From a virus, in the IMG/VR virus record IMGVR_UViG_3300037224_000022, positions 1 to 45,654 of that record: 45,654 nt of DNA; one strand, 5' to 3'. Every line of letters begins with the position of its first letter. Positions within the stretch are counted from its first letter, which is position 1. Positions 21,420 to 28,002 of the stretch are shown in pieces. The translations under genes and the position numbers were made by a program. The notes beneath the pieces are model-generated. The model saw nothing but the letters and a program-made list of their open reading frames with translations. It made no database searches and was not told where the DNA came from.

Positions 21420-23451
21420 AGACGCGATACGCGTTTTGTATTACGGTTCCCGCATGCGCGAGCATGCGCGCGACGGATACCCTGAACCGGGAACAAATCA
21501 AACGCGGCACGTTCGAGAATATGCCGATGGACGCGTTGACGCACGATTGTCACGCGGCGAGGTTTTCAGCTATGGCCCGCATTTCCCGCTGTTTCATTTC
21601 ATACCCGCTAAAAAACGGCACCCTGCCGTTTTTGTTATCAATGGCGATATATGGCGTGGCCCGCAAAGCCGCACAAGTGAACATCAAGCAGACACGCGGC
21701 GAATCATCGGACTAACCTTTGCCGCGTCCGTGATTATCCCGTTTTCAGCGCTAGACGGCGCAGGGATCGATTTAGATTCTATTCGACCGATCGATTCGCG
21801 CCCGGACAAGACATGGGCAGAAAAGCATTATGTCAACGCGCCCGATTTTGACGCGTTTGAAACCGCGCTCAAAATGAAAGAAACCGATGAGCGAAAATCG
21901 ACCGATTATCGCGGCGAGCCCTGCGCAGAATACGGGACGTGGTCACGTACTTATACCTGGAAAATCGAAGGCCATACCTTTACTCGTGTTATCAACCGCG
22001 CGTGTTACGATTACTCGGACGGCGGTAGCTGGAAATGTTCGGACGATTGGAACAGTCCTGTTTCCGATCATCGCTATATCAACGGCGGAACAATTGAAAA
22101 AGATGCAGACGGCTACTATTTTGAAACGCGGCACCATCGGCTCGGAGATTCGATATTTTCAGCGGTGCGGCACGAACGGCTAGCTAGCAGGTTTGCGCAA
22201 CCGTTTGAATCGAACCGGGACAACGCGCGAGAAACCGTCACGCTGTTTTCATTCGAGGACAGTTATCGCTACGATTCAGACGAGGGAAAACCTCATGAAG
22301 CAGGCGCGAACGGTTTTTGTATCAATTGCGAGTTACAACTATTTGCTGACGTGACAAAACATCGGCGGGCGCGATACATATCCTCGTTCGATTCAAACGA
22401 GCGGCAACCGCTGTATTTTTTGGCGCAATTACCGCGCGGAAAAATAGAAACCGTCGATGCAGCGATCGACGCACTAGCACCGCGCGCCGTTCACGCTGCA
22501 ATAGCTCGCGAGCGAGAAGTGTTACGGCAGGGTGATATTTTTTACATTCGCACCGATACGGATATGTCCGAGCTTACCGCGCGAGGATTTATATCCCGCG
22601 CACGGCTAACGCAATGGACGCGCGACGCTATCCCGAAACGCGGCGAGGTAGGTTTTCATAAACCGCTCACTGCAAAACAGCGCCGCGCGATGATGCGCTA
22701 CGCTCGCAAGCTATACCGCGAACGCCGCGCCGAATTACATACTGCCACGGTTGCAGACTACAATGGTCAGCGGTTCCCGTTTCAACCGCGCACCGATGCA
22801 AACTCCCGCAAACACTGGCGAGACATTCGAAACAGCTACGCGGCCGAATTGACACGCGCGCAAGCCGAATTGAAAACCGCGCTATGGCGTTTGCCCGCTG
22901 CACCATACGGTTACGGCGCTTATCAATCCGGCGCTTATGCGCAAACCGATCATGAAACATTCGAACGCAAACAAGCGGCACGCGTGCGGAAATGGAAACG
23001 ACATATCTACTATGCGCGCCAATCACTAGCACGAGTACAAAAGGACGGTGCGCACGATTCGCTCGGTTTTAGAAACGCGCGACACGCACGGGACATATAT
23101 CGAAAACGTGAGGGATTCGCACTAGCGCAATGGCGAGACGCGTTATTGTCCGCACGTTTGAAATTCGAGCCGTTCGCACTAGCGCATAGCGAATTCAGAC
23201 AAAACGAGCGCGAGCGAGTGCGCAATGCGTTAGCTATCTACGGCACCGCGCATAGCGCGACTGAAATAGTCCGCGTGCGCGGCGGTGCTACATACGCGCG
23301 CGGGATAGCCCGGCATGTTCCCGATCTTGAGCGCGGGCGCAATGGCGGGCGCGATCATTCTCCGCTAACGTTAGGGGATGGAGAAACGTTTTATCTAGCG
23401 GTGCGCAACACGGTACCGCGTCAGAATCGGCCGCACGTCCGAAACGCGTAA
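21385..23451 (+). CDS. Large orphan protein of the rightward unit
   Basis: 688 residues, ATG 21385 with AAAGGGAGG 9 bases upstream. Residues 40-95 contain ARLSRGEVFSYGPHFPLFHF...VFVINGDIWRG, a motif I associate with uncharacterised phage proteins. Residues 190-270 are rich in Tyr/Trp and Cys (two short C-containing segments, FCINCEL near residue 312). Residues 420-600 are strongly basic and helical with many Arg, like a nucleic-acid-binding region. No catalytic signature was recognised. It is the largest product of this unit and, like the unit, very rich in CG dinucleotides. It could be a virion-injected or host-takeover protein; this is speculation. Confidence 0.75.
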   Translation: MRATGHDARTIEDAIRVLYYGSRMREHARDGYPEPGTNQTRHVREYADGRVDARLSRGEVFSYGPHFPLFHFIPAKKRHPAVFVINGDIWRGPQSRTSEHQADTRRIIGLTFAASVIIPFSALDGAGIDLDSIRPIDSRPDKTWAEKHYVNAPDFDAFETALKMKETDERKSTDYRGEPCAEYGTWSRTYTWKIEGHTFTRVINRACYDYSDGGSWKCSDDWNSPVSDHRYINGGTIEKDADGYYFETRHHRLGDSIFSAVRHERLASRFAQPFESNRDNARETVTLFSFEDSYRYDSDEGKPHEAGANGFCINCELQLFADVTKHRRARYISSFDSNERQPLYFLAQLPRGKIETVDAAIDALAPRAVHAAIAREREVLRQGDIFYIRTDTDMSELTARGFISRARLTQWTRDAIPKRGEVGFHKPLTAKQRRAMMRYARKLYRERRAELHTATVADYNGQRFPFQPRTDANSRKHWRDIRNSYAAELTRAQAELKTALWRLPAAPYGYGAYQSGAYAQTDHETFERKQAARVRKWKRHIYYARQSLARVQKDGAHDSLGFRNARHARDIYRKREGFALAQWRDALLSARLKFEPFALAHSEFRQNERERVRNALAIYGTAHSATEIVRVRGGATYARGIARHVPDLERGRNGGRDHSPLTLGDGETFYLAVRNTVPRQNRPHVRNA

Positions 23452-23474
23452 CAAACACGAGGGAGAAACAAAAC

Positions 23475-23684
23475 ATGAAAACCGAAACACTGAAACAAAC
23501 AGCCAACACGCAAACAGCCGCTCCCGCATGCGCTACGTGCGGCGATACGCTCGCACCGTCTGGCGCATGCCTCAACGCGGGCGCATGCCTGAACGCGGAC
23601 ACGGACGCGGCACGACGCGGACGAGGGGATAGCCAAAAATTCGCTATCCCGTCTGCATGGAATGCGCGGGGTATGGTCGATTGA
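23475..23684 (+). CDS. Unknown 69-residue Cys/Ala-rich protein
   Basis: ATG 23475 preceded by GAGGGAGAAAC. The product has a CATC pair and a later repeated segment (SGACLNAGACLNAD) coded by a short tandem repeat of GCATGCCT-containing units. It may be a small zinc-binding protein, or partly low-complexity sequence. Confidence 0.45.
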   Translation: MKTETLKQTANTQTAAPACATCGDTLAPSGACLNAGACLNADTDAARRGRGDSQKFAIPSAWNARGMVD

Positions 23685-23705
23685 CAAACCGCGCCAGATA
23701 GTCAG

Positions 23706-23742
23706 TACCACTGCGAGCCCGCCATTGTGCGGGCTCGTGGTA
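23706..23742 (+). promoter_or_regulatory. Long GC-rich hairpin
   Basis: TACCA + CGAGCCCGC pairs with GCGGGCTCG + TGGTA, leaving a 3-base bulge and a 6-base loop (CATTGT). No T-run follows, so it is more likely an RNA structure or processing site than a terminator. The loop CATTGT is the same as that of the terminator at 24728. Confidence 0.5.
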
Positions 23743-23825
23743 TGCCTGCGAGCTATCGAGCGGTGCGCGCTCGGATCGATCGGGCGCGTATCGCTGGAAT
23801 GCTAGCAACCGGAAACGAGGGAGCT

Positions 23826-24047
23826 ATGAAACGAGCCGATGAGCCCGTGCCGAACATGTTCGCTAGCGGCGCTGAGCGCTCTCCTAACGTGCCCGCGCTC
23901 GAATCGCGGCCAACCGTACCGGCCGAGCGTATCTCCGAGCTACAAGCCGCGATGATGCGCGCGCAGCTCACGCAGGCACGCGCCCGAGCAGGCTACCGAT
24001 CGCATTCTCAGCGGTATAAGCCGGAAGGGGATTCTAAGCGATTCTAA
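23826..24047 (+). CDS. Unknown 73-residue protein
   Basis: ATG 23826 with GAGGGAG 4 bases upstream; an in-frame ATG at 23727 would include the 3' part of the hairpin and lacks a good binding site. The product is Ala/Arg-rich with a helical C-terminal half (ISELQAAMMRAQLTQARARAGYRSHSQRY). No family was recognised. Confidence 0.5.
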   Translation: MKRADEPVPNMFASGAERSPNVPALESRPTVPAERISELQAAMMRAQLTQARARAGYRSHSQRYKPEGDSKRF

Positions 24048-24488
24048 ACAATTGAAATTCGAGCCGTGCTAGTACCTTCGGCCGCGTTCGCTACGCGTTA
24101 GCGTCGTTTTCAGTGGCGTTTGCGTTGATTCTGGCGGGATTGTCAAACGAGGGAGGGAGAACTAACGAGCGGAAACAGTGAAAACCTAGCGTTTGACCGT
24201 CGTTGGTAGCAGTTTCGCCGCTGCATGCGTTCGCGCGCATTCTTGAAATCGCTCGAAAACGGCCGCGGTGTTGCCTGCGCTGGCAACTATGCCGACGACG
24301 ACCGAAAATCGTGTTACCACGCTAACAGAATTTCAATACAGTTACCGAATGCCCTTTACGTTGTCATTGTTGACAACTTTCCAAAGTGAAATACCACAAC
24401 ACTAAATTGAAATGAAAACTGCCCATCCCTGACACTGGCAAAATCGGTGAAAATTTTGGGCCGATGGAAAACGAAAGGAAACAAAACA
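24048..24488. other. Intergenic stretch without a credible gene
   Basis: About 440 bases. It contains TTGTCATTGTTGACAA (24361-24376, facing TTGTCA/TTGACAA half-sites), a GTCAAACGAGGGAGGG segment at about 24,142 resembling the leader A/B ribosome-binding segment without an ORF behind it, and the first copy of the 32-base direct repeat (24429-24460). It may be a remnant of a lost gene. Confidence 0.4.
24429..24460. repeat. 32-base direct repeat, copy 1
   Basis: Begins CTGACACTGGCAAAATCGG and ends AAAATTTTGGG. It is identical over 32 bases to 25542-25573 and lies 28 bases upstream of ATG 24489. CTGACA resembles a -35 box but the matching -10 (AATTTT) is weak. Confidence 0.7.
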
Positions 24489-24686
24489 ATGGAGTCACAC
24501 ACTCAAAGAAACAAGCAGGCCACGAGGGAAGCGCTTTACGACGATCCGTTTGTCAGTGACGCTGACTACGGCACGCTAGTCGAACAAGCGATCGAGGACG
24601 ACGAGACGGAAGCGCTACGGCTTGAGCGCGAAGAGTATCGCCATGATGAAGAGCTGGAAGCTGAAGGGCTCGATTATTTGTCATAA
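24489..24686 (+). CDS. Unknown 65-residue acidic protein
   Basis: ATG 24489 with AAAGGA 9 bases upstream; a GTG at 24447 in the same frame lies inside the direct repeat and is less likely. The product is strongly acidic (EQAIEDDETEALRLEREEYRHDEELEAEG) and probably helical. Last rightward gene before the terminator; small acidic proteins of this sort are often DNA mimics or inhibitors, but nothing here proves it. Confidence 0.6.
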   Translation: MESHTQRNKQATREALYDDPFVSDADYGTLVEQAIEDDETEALRLEREEYRHDEELEAEGLDYLS

Positions 24687-24727
24687 CGCGCTGAGAGCAT
24701 TTTCACAAACATAGCCAGTCAAGAGAG

Positions 24728-24754
24728 CGCCCGCATTGTCGGGCGTTTTCTTTC
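24728..24754 (+). terminator. Rho-independent terminator of the rightward unit
   Basis: CGCCCG-cattgt-CGGGCG followed by TTTTCTTT. It ends the plus-strand unit 42 bases after the last rightward gene and just before the convergent leftward genes. Confidence 0.85.
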
Positions 24755-24796
24755 GGCGTTCAAAATGCTCGGCGTTGAAATTGCCCTACCTGCCGT

Positions 24797-25123
24797 TCAA
24801 AACAGATGCCCACAAAAAGGGCATTTCCTTTTGCGGCCAGTAGCCCGCTGCCCTGCCGGGTGCGGCTTATCCCAAACTTCCAAGTTCTTTTGTCGATTAT
24901 CGTCCCGCTGCCCATTGACGTGATGCACATTTTCATTTTCACGTAGCGCCCGACCAAGCTTAGCGGTCATTACTAACCGATGCTCTACTTCCCAAACTCC
25001 CGGTTCGACTTGACAATTCACATAACCGAGTCGCGTAACCGTTCGCGGCATCGCCGCGATCTCCTCCATTGTCCAGCTACGAGAATACGCAGGCTTGAAC
25101 TGTCTAGCACTGCTCTGTCCCAT
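24797..25123 (-). CDS. HNH homing endonuclease
   Basis: 108 residues from ATG 25123 (a GTG at 25141 is an alternative). The HNH core reads VEHRLVMTAKLGRALRENENVHHVNGQRDDNRQKNLEVW, and a C-terminal CPFCG may hold a zinc ion. Free-standing phage HNH enzymes cut DNA at a target site and spread their own gene. It is isolated between two terminators and between the copies of the 32-base repeat, consistent with a mobile insertion. Confidence 0.88.
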   Translation of the reverse strand: MGQSSARQFKPAYSRSWTMEEIAAMPRTVTRLGYVNCQVEPGVWEVEHRLVMTAKLGRALRENENVHHVNGQRDDNRQKNLEVWDKPHPAGQRATGRKRKCPFCGHLF

Positions 25124-25167
25124 GCCGTTAGAATAGCACACAGGCGTTCTAAGCGGTACTCTAACGA

Positions 25168-25193
25168 AAAGGCCGGGGAATGTCCCGGCCTTT
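25168..25193. terminator. Bidirectional-type terminator hairpin
   Basis: Perfect 10-bp stem AAAGGCCGGG/CCCGGCCTTT with loop GAATGT. The plus strand continues CTGTTTC, the minus strand TCGTT. It lies just upstream of the HNH gene. Confidence 0.75.
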
Positions 25194-25199
25194 CTGTTT

Positions 25200-25579
25200 C
25201 TGCGCGTCAGCGTGGCGTTCAGTTAGCTCAGCGTTCGTTTTACCCCTCCTACCGTTACCCCCGGTACCTATTTCCTCCCTCGTTGAAATCTACCGGCCTA
25301 GCGTATCACACAAATAAGTGAATTTCAACTCTTTTTTTGTGGTATGATCCTGGGGTTTGAAATAGAACAGCCCCCTCTTGCGAAGGGGCTGCTCGTTGCC
25401 TGTGCTCACATCGTCGCCACGACGGAGCCGACAGGCGTGCCCGCGCGAGGGAATTGCGCGAGCTACGGCGCGTCCCGCCGCATGGGACGCATTCCGTACC
25501 GAGCCAGTGTAGCACCGGGCCAAGAAGCTGTCCAGTTCTCTCTGACACTGGCAAAATCGGTGAAAATTTTGGGGCTCGG
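25200..25579. other. Intergenic stretch with hairpin and repeat
   Basis: No credible gene. It contains a CAGCCCC/GGGGCTG hairpin (25368-25391) followed on the minus strand by TTCTATTTC, a probable terminator for the leftward unit ending at 25,580. It also holds a 7-T run with TATGAT at 25,341 and the second copy of the 32-base repeat. Confidence 0.45.
25542..25573. repeat. 32-base direct repeat, copy 2
   Basis: Identical over 32 bases to 24429-24460, same orientation, 1,113 bases apart. The interval holds the last rightward gene, its terminator, the HNH gene and a second terminator. Confidence 0.7.
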
Positions 25580-25666
25580 TCATCGAAGGTGGTGCCCATC
25601 CCAAAAAAACCGTATCATCGTGATCCATAGCCCAAGACCGATTGCCGCAAAAATGTATTGCCACAT
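25580..25666 (-). CDS. 28-residue membrane microprotein
   Basis: ATG 25666 overlaps the TGA of the preceding gene; stop at 25580-25582. The product MWQYIFAAIGLGLWITMIRF then FWDGHHLR is one hydrophobic helix with a basic/aromatic C-terminus, as in small phage membrane proteins. GAGGA lies about 8 bases upstream. Function unknown. Confidence 0.45.
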   Translation of the reverse strand: MWQYIFAAIGLGLWITMIRFFWDGHHLR

Positions 25667-25854
25667 CAGAGTTTCCTCGCTTCGGCTGCTCGCACTTGCC
25701 GCTTGCTCACTGAAACGACATAGCCCCAAGCGTCACGGATTGTCACTACCCGCGCACCGATAGCGAGAACCACGCTCGGGCGAAACGTTGCGTCGTAGGC
25801 AACTCGATCGCCCACCTTGATGACTCGGCCGTTTTTCAATTTCATCTGTTTCAT
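25666..25854 (-). CDS. Small KOW/SH3-like protein
   Basis: 62 residues, ATG 25854 after AGGAGGGAACG. LKNGRVIKVGDRVAYDATFRPSVVLAIGARVVTIRDAWGYVVSVSKRQVRAAE looks like a short beta-barrel with a KOW-type turn. A longer reading to 25971 is false because it runs through the tmRNA. It lies 25 bases after the tmRNA 3' end on the same strand. Confidence 0.6.
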   Translation of the reverse strand: MKQMKLKNGRVIKVGDRVAYDATFRPSVVLAIGARVVTIRDAWGYVVSVSKRQVRAAEARKL

Positions 25855-25879
25855 CGTTCCCTCCTTCGGCGTTTGAAAT

Positions 25880-26228
25880 TGGAGTAGGGGGGAATCGAAC
25901 CCCCGTCCGCGAACGCTATTGCCAATCACTTTCCTAACAGCTTTTTTGGGGGCGTGTGTGCCCTCCACCATCTTGTCTTTCCAAGATGCCAGTTCAGTCT
26001 TTCCCGAACCCGCCAGCTCTGTCCGAGCAGGATCAGCGATTGGTGCTGGTTACGCTGAAACCAGGGCCGACTCGGAGAGGAACGCTTCAATTTCAACGAT
26101 CCCCCGAGCTGCCTCGTTTGCTACTTCGTCTTTCGCATTCACATTGTCCAATTCAGGACTTGATGCGGTAGGCCGCAACCCGCTGTAAGTAACTGCCACA
26201 TTACGCCACGTCGAAACCGATCTACCCC
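25880..26228 (-). ncRNA. ssrA: Phage-encoded transfer-messenger RNA (tmRNA)
   Basis: 349 bases with the canonical parts. The 5' end GGGGTAG (26228-26222) pairs with CTACTCC (25887-25881), including the G:U third pair that AlaRS recognises. TCGGTTTCGACG follows as the D-loop-like element. T arm GGGGG-TTCGATT-CCCCC, discriminator A at 25880, CCA not encoded. CAGTTACTT (26195-26187) pairs with AAGTGATTG (25931-25923) as the long closing helix. The tag frame starts at GCA 26121 after AAGTA, reads ANEAARG...EIEAFLSESALVSA and stops at TAA 26050, in the loop of a CTGGTT/AACCAG hairpin. Downstream CATCTTG/CAAGATG and GGGC/GCCC hairpins fit the later pseudoknot region. tmRNA rescues stalled ribosomes and tags the product; phage copies, known in mycobacteriophages with similarly long tags, may supplement the host. 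Confidence 0.95.
26050..26121 (-). other. tmRNA proteolysis-tag reading frame
   Basis: 23 codons plus TAA. Resume codon GCA (Ala), then AAC GAG as in many bacterial tags (E. coli GCA AAC GAC). The end is LVSA instead of the usual LAA. Confidence 0.85.
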
Positions 26229-26239
26229 GAGTGACAATT

Positions 26240-26355
26240 GAGAGACGAACCGAGAGGAGTCGAACCTCTCGCCCGGCGTCAGCCTCGAACCCTCTGAATG
26301 GGCGTCCATGGACTCGGCCTTAGCATCCGGCGTCTCAGCCTTGTGCTCGTCTCTC
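26240..26355 (-). ncRNA. Aberrant tRNA-like element upstream of the tmRNA
   Basis: 116 bases. The ends form a perfect 9-bp stem GAGAGACGA/TCGTCTCTC, 11 bp if one G:U and one C:G pair are added. A classical T arm, GAGAGG-TTCGACT-CCTCTC, precedes the 3' strand. The 5' half has a D-loop-like AAGGCTGA and a TGCTAA segment like the anticodon loop of tRNA-Ser(GCU), but the anticodon stem is poor and about 45 bases separate it from the T arm. A second loop ATTCAGA could offer a UCA anticodon. It may be a decayed or unusual class II tRNA, or a structured RNA co-processed with the tmRNA 11 bases downstream. Confidence 0.45.
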
Positions 26356-26373
26356 AATCTTGCTGCCATCGTA

Positions 26374-27147
26374 CTACTTGCTCTTCTTCTTGGCAACTGC
26401 TTTCTTCGGCTTCGCGGTGCCACGCTTAGCGGCCTTCTTAGCCGCTACGGGCTCGGCCTTGCTCTTGCTGCCCTTCGGCCGTCCACGCTTCGCAGCGGGC
26501 TTGCTGGCCGCTTTCTTCGCCTTGCTGACTGTGTTCTTCCTGTTGGTGCTCGCCTCGTGCTGGCCGGTGCCAGTAACGAAGTCGAATTTCACGCGGGAGA
26601 TGTTCCAGCGCAAGAGAGCCTCGGCCTCAGCCTTCGTGTACTTCTTGCCGGTTGTAGGGCTCGTCTTGAAAAGCTGCTGCGCGTCGGGCTTCAGTAGCTC
26701 GAAGCACTTGTCAACGTTGCCCCTGAACTTGCGGACAGCCTTGAGAATGGTCTGCCGGTTGCCCCGCTGTCCACCACTCCACTCGGCCTTCCAGTCGATC
26801 GATTTGTCATCGATCAGATTACGACCGCTCGGGCCGTCTGCCTTCGGCTTTGTCACCTTGACAGCTTTCTTGACGTTCTTGCTTCCAGCCGGTCGTCCGC
26901 GCTTCTTGGCAACCTTCTCCGCCTTCGCGGGAGCGCTCTTCTTCGCAGTCTTCTTCGCGGACGACTTCTTGCTAACTGACTTCGCAGGCGCGGCTGACTT
27001 CTTCGCGGCACCCTTCTTCTTGGCAGGAGCCGCCTTCTCGCTCTTGCCGTGGTTCTTGATTGCGTCCTGAAGCTCGGACGCGCTCATTGCCTTGTAGCCC
27101 TCGATGCCAAGCTGCTTCGCCTTGGCCCGGATTTCAAGTGTTCCCAT
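26374..27147 (-). CDS. Histone-H1-like DNA-binding protein with AT hooks
   Basis: 257 residues. Residues 1-35 resemble a Rho-N/SAP-type helical domain (IRAKAKQLGIEGYKAMSASELQDAI). Residues 36-95 and 200-257 are Lys/Ala/Pro-rich tails with AT-hook motifs KKRGRPAGSK and KRGRPKGSK. A central folded domain (residues 105-195, IDWKAEWSGGQRGNRQTILKAVRKFRGNVDKCFELL...) lies between the tails. Such proteins bind AT-rich DNA and may compact or silence DNA. The gene has its own strong promoter, GGAGG 8 bases before ATG 27147, and is followed by the tRNA-like element and tmRNA, which are probably on the same transcript. Confidence 0.8.
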   Translation of the reverse strand: MGTLEIRAKAKQLGIEGYKAMSASELQDAIKNHGKSEKAAPAKKKGAAKKSAAPAKSVSKKSSAKKTAKKSAPAKAEKVAKKRGRPAGSKNVKKAVKVTKPKADGPSGRNLIDDKSIDWKAEWSGGQRGNRQTILKAVRKFRGNVDKCFELLKPDAQQLFKTSPTTGKKYTKAEAEALLRWNISRVKFDFVTGTGQHEASTNRKNTVSKAKKAASKPAAKRGRPKGSKSKAEPVAAKKAAKRGTAKPKKAVAKKKSK

Positions 27148-27199
27148 CTTTCAAACCTCCGTCTCGCTTGTCATTGTCGAAAACTCACTGTGCCCCGGA

Positions 27200-27228
27200 A
27201 TGATACCGCCTTTTCATTCCATTGTCAA
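27200..27228 (-). promoter_or_regulatory. Strong sigma-70-type promoter
   Basis: TTGACA at 27228-27223, 17-base spacer, TATCAT at 27205-27200. It reads into the H1-like gene 50 bases away and probably on through the tRNA-like element and tmRNA. Confidence 0.7.
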
Positions 27229-27593
27229 ACACGAAACTGAAAATGGCATTCGATCGCGGCCGTTGCTGCCTTCTTGTCGATCTCGGTCACTACGAGCTTG
27301 ATCTGTTCGACCCGACCGCTATCCAACTCAGGCGCAAGCAGCTCTGCCGAAGCCCTGCGAATGTAACCCATGTGAATACCTTTGAGCGATGCTGCTTTGT
27401 CATCGGCGACCACAACCATGACCGCATTCGGATCAAATTTATTGTCCGGCTCTCGTTCGAGCCTTACGTGAAACGGGCATACTCGCATGAGCTTGTCTCT
27501 GCCGGTAGCCGTAACGTGATGCTCTAGCCCCACGGCAGTCAATTCGATGTCCCATTTCTTTCCTACCTTCTTCTGTGCTGTCTTGCGCGCCAT
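27225..27593 (-). CDS. HIRAN-domain protein
   Basis: 122 residues from ATG 27593. The segment FHVRLEREPDNKFDPNAVMVVVADDKAASLKGIHMGYIRRASAELLAPELDSG has the HIRAN pattern (E-x-x-N-x-x-D-x-N-A ... G-Y-I-x-x). HIRAN domains bind single-stranded 3' DNA ends and are usually fused to SF2 helicases such as HLTF; here the domain stands alone, with an SF2 helicase four genes upstream in the same operon. The N-terminus is a short Lys-rich tail. The start overlaps the stop of the preceding gene. Confidence 0.75.
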   Translation of the reverse strand: MARKTAQKKVGKKWDIELTAVGLEHHVTATGRDKLMRVCPFHVRLEREPDNKFDPNAVMVVVADDKAASLKGIHMGYIRRASAELLAPELDSGRVEQIKLVVTEIDKKAATAAIECHFQFRV

Positions 27594-27724
27594 TACCGCT
27601 TCCCTTCCCGGCACCACGCAATTGTCAAGCAACGCTCGCGCCCGCCGAAGAACGAATAATAAACCATGCGGCAACCGCAACATAGATGACGATACCGCGC
27701 CCTAATTGGAATGAACTTTTTCAT
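27593..27724 (-). CDS. 43-residue Cys-rich protein
   Basis: ATG 27724 with GGAGGG 4 bases upstream and overlapping the previous stop. HLCCGCRMVYYSFFGGRERCLTIAWCREGKR carries four or five cysteines in CCxC...C...C spacing, like a small zinc ribbon. Unknown role. Confidence 0.6.
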   Translation of the reverse strand: MKKFIPIRARYRHLCCGCRMVYYSFFGGRERCLTIAWCREGKR

Positions 27725-28002
27725 TGCGCCCTCCTCGGTCTGCCTACTTTCATTGTCTTGAAAATTCCCTCGATCTCCTTGACTTGCGCGGGGGAGTATA
27801 GCCGAAAACTCAGCTCTCCCAATTGTACTCGTTTCGCTTGTGGAATTCGACCCGCTCTTTCCAACCGCTTGATCCACGAAATGTCTTTGCGCACAACACG
27901 CGCAAGTTCCCCGATTGTCAAGTAGTCGCTGAACCGCTCGGGCTTGATGTGGCTGGTGCGCGGAGTACGCGAAGGAAAGTGCGGGCCGATTCGCTTTTTC
28001 AC
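27721..28002 (-). CDS. MerR-like helix-turn-helix protein
   Basis: 93 residues from GTG 28002, which overlaps the previous stop (GTGA). SDYLTIGELARVVRKDISWIKRLERAGRIPQAKRVQLGELSFRLYSPAQVKEIEGI matches the MerR-type winged HTH: a TIGELA helix, recognition helix, R-x-Y-S-x-x-Q-V-K-E-I. There is no ligand domain. It could be a phage transcription factor acting on one of the operators noted here. Confidence 0.75.
   Translation of the reverse strand: MKKRIGPHFPSRTPRTSHIKPERFSDYLTIGELARVVRKDISWIKRLERAGRIPQAKRVQLGELSFRLYSPAQVKEIEGIFKTMKVGRPRRAQ

Noticed and set aside
25290-25664. Leftward 124-codon frame
   Set aside because: It covers the hairpin and direct repeat and reads as low-quality sequence; the 28-residue frame in another phase fits better.
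25855-25971. N-terminal extension of the 25,666 gene to 25,971
   Set aside because: This part is the 3' end of the tmRNA (T arm and acceptor stem); AGGAGGG supports the start at 25,854.
26308-27070. Long hydrophobic frames on the plus strand opposite the H1-like gene
   Set aside because: Lys/Ala-rich codons read backwards give Leu/Phe/Ala-rich shadows; no binding sites.
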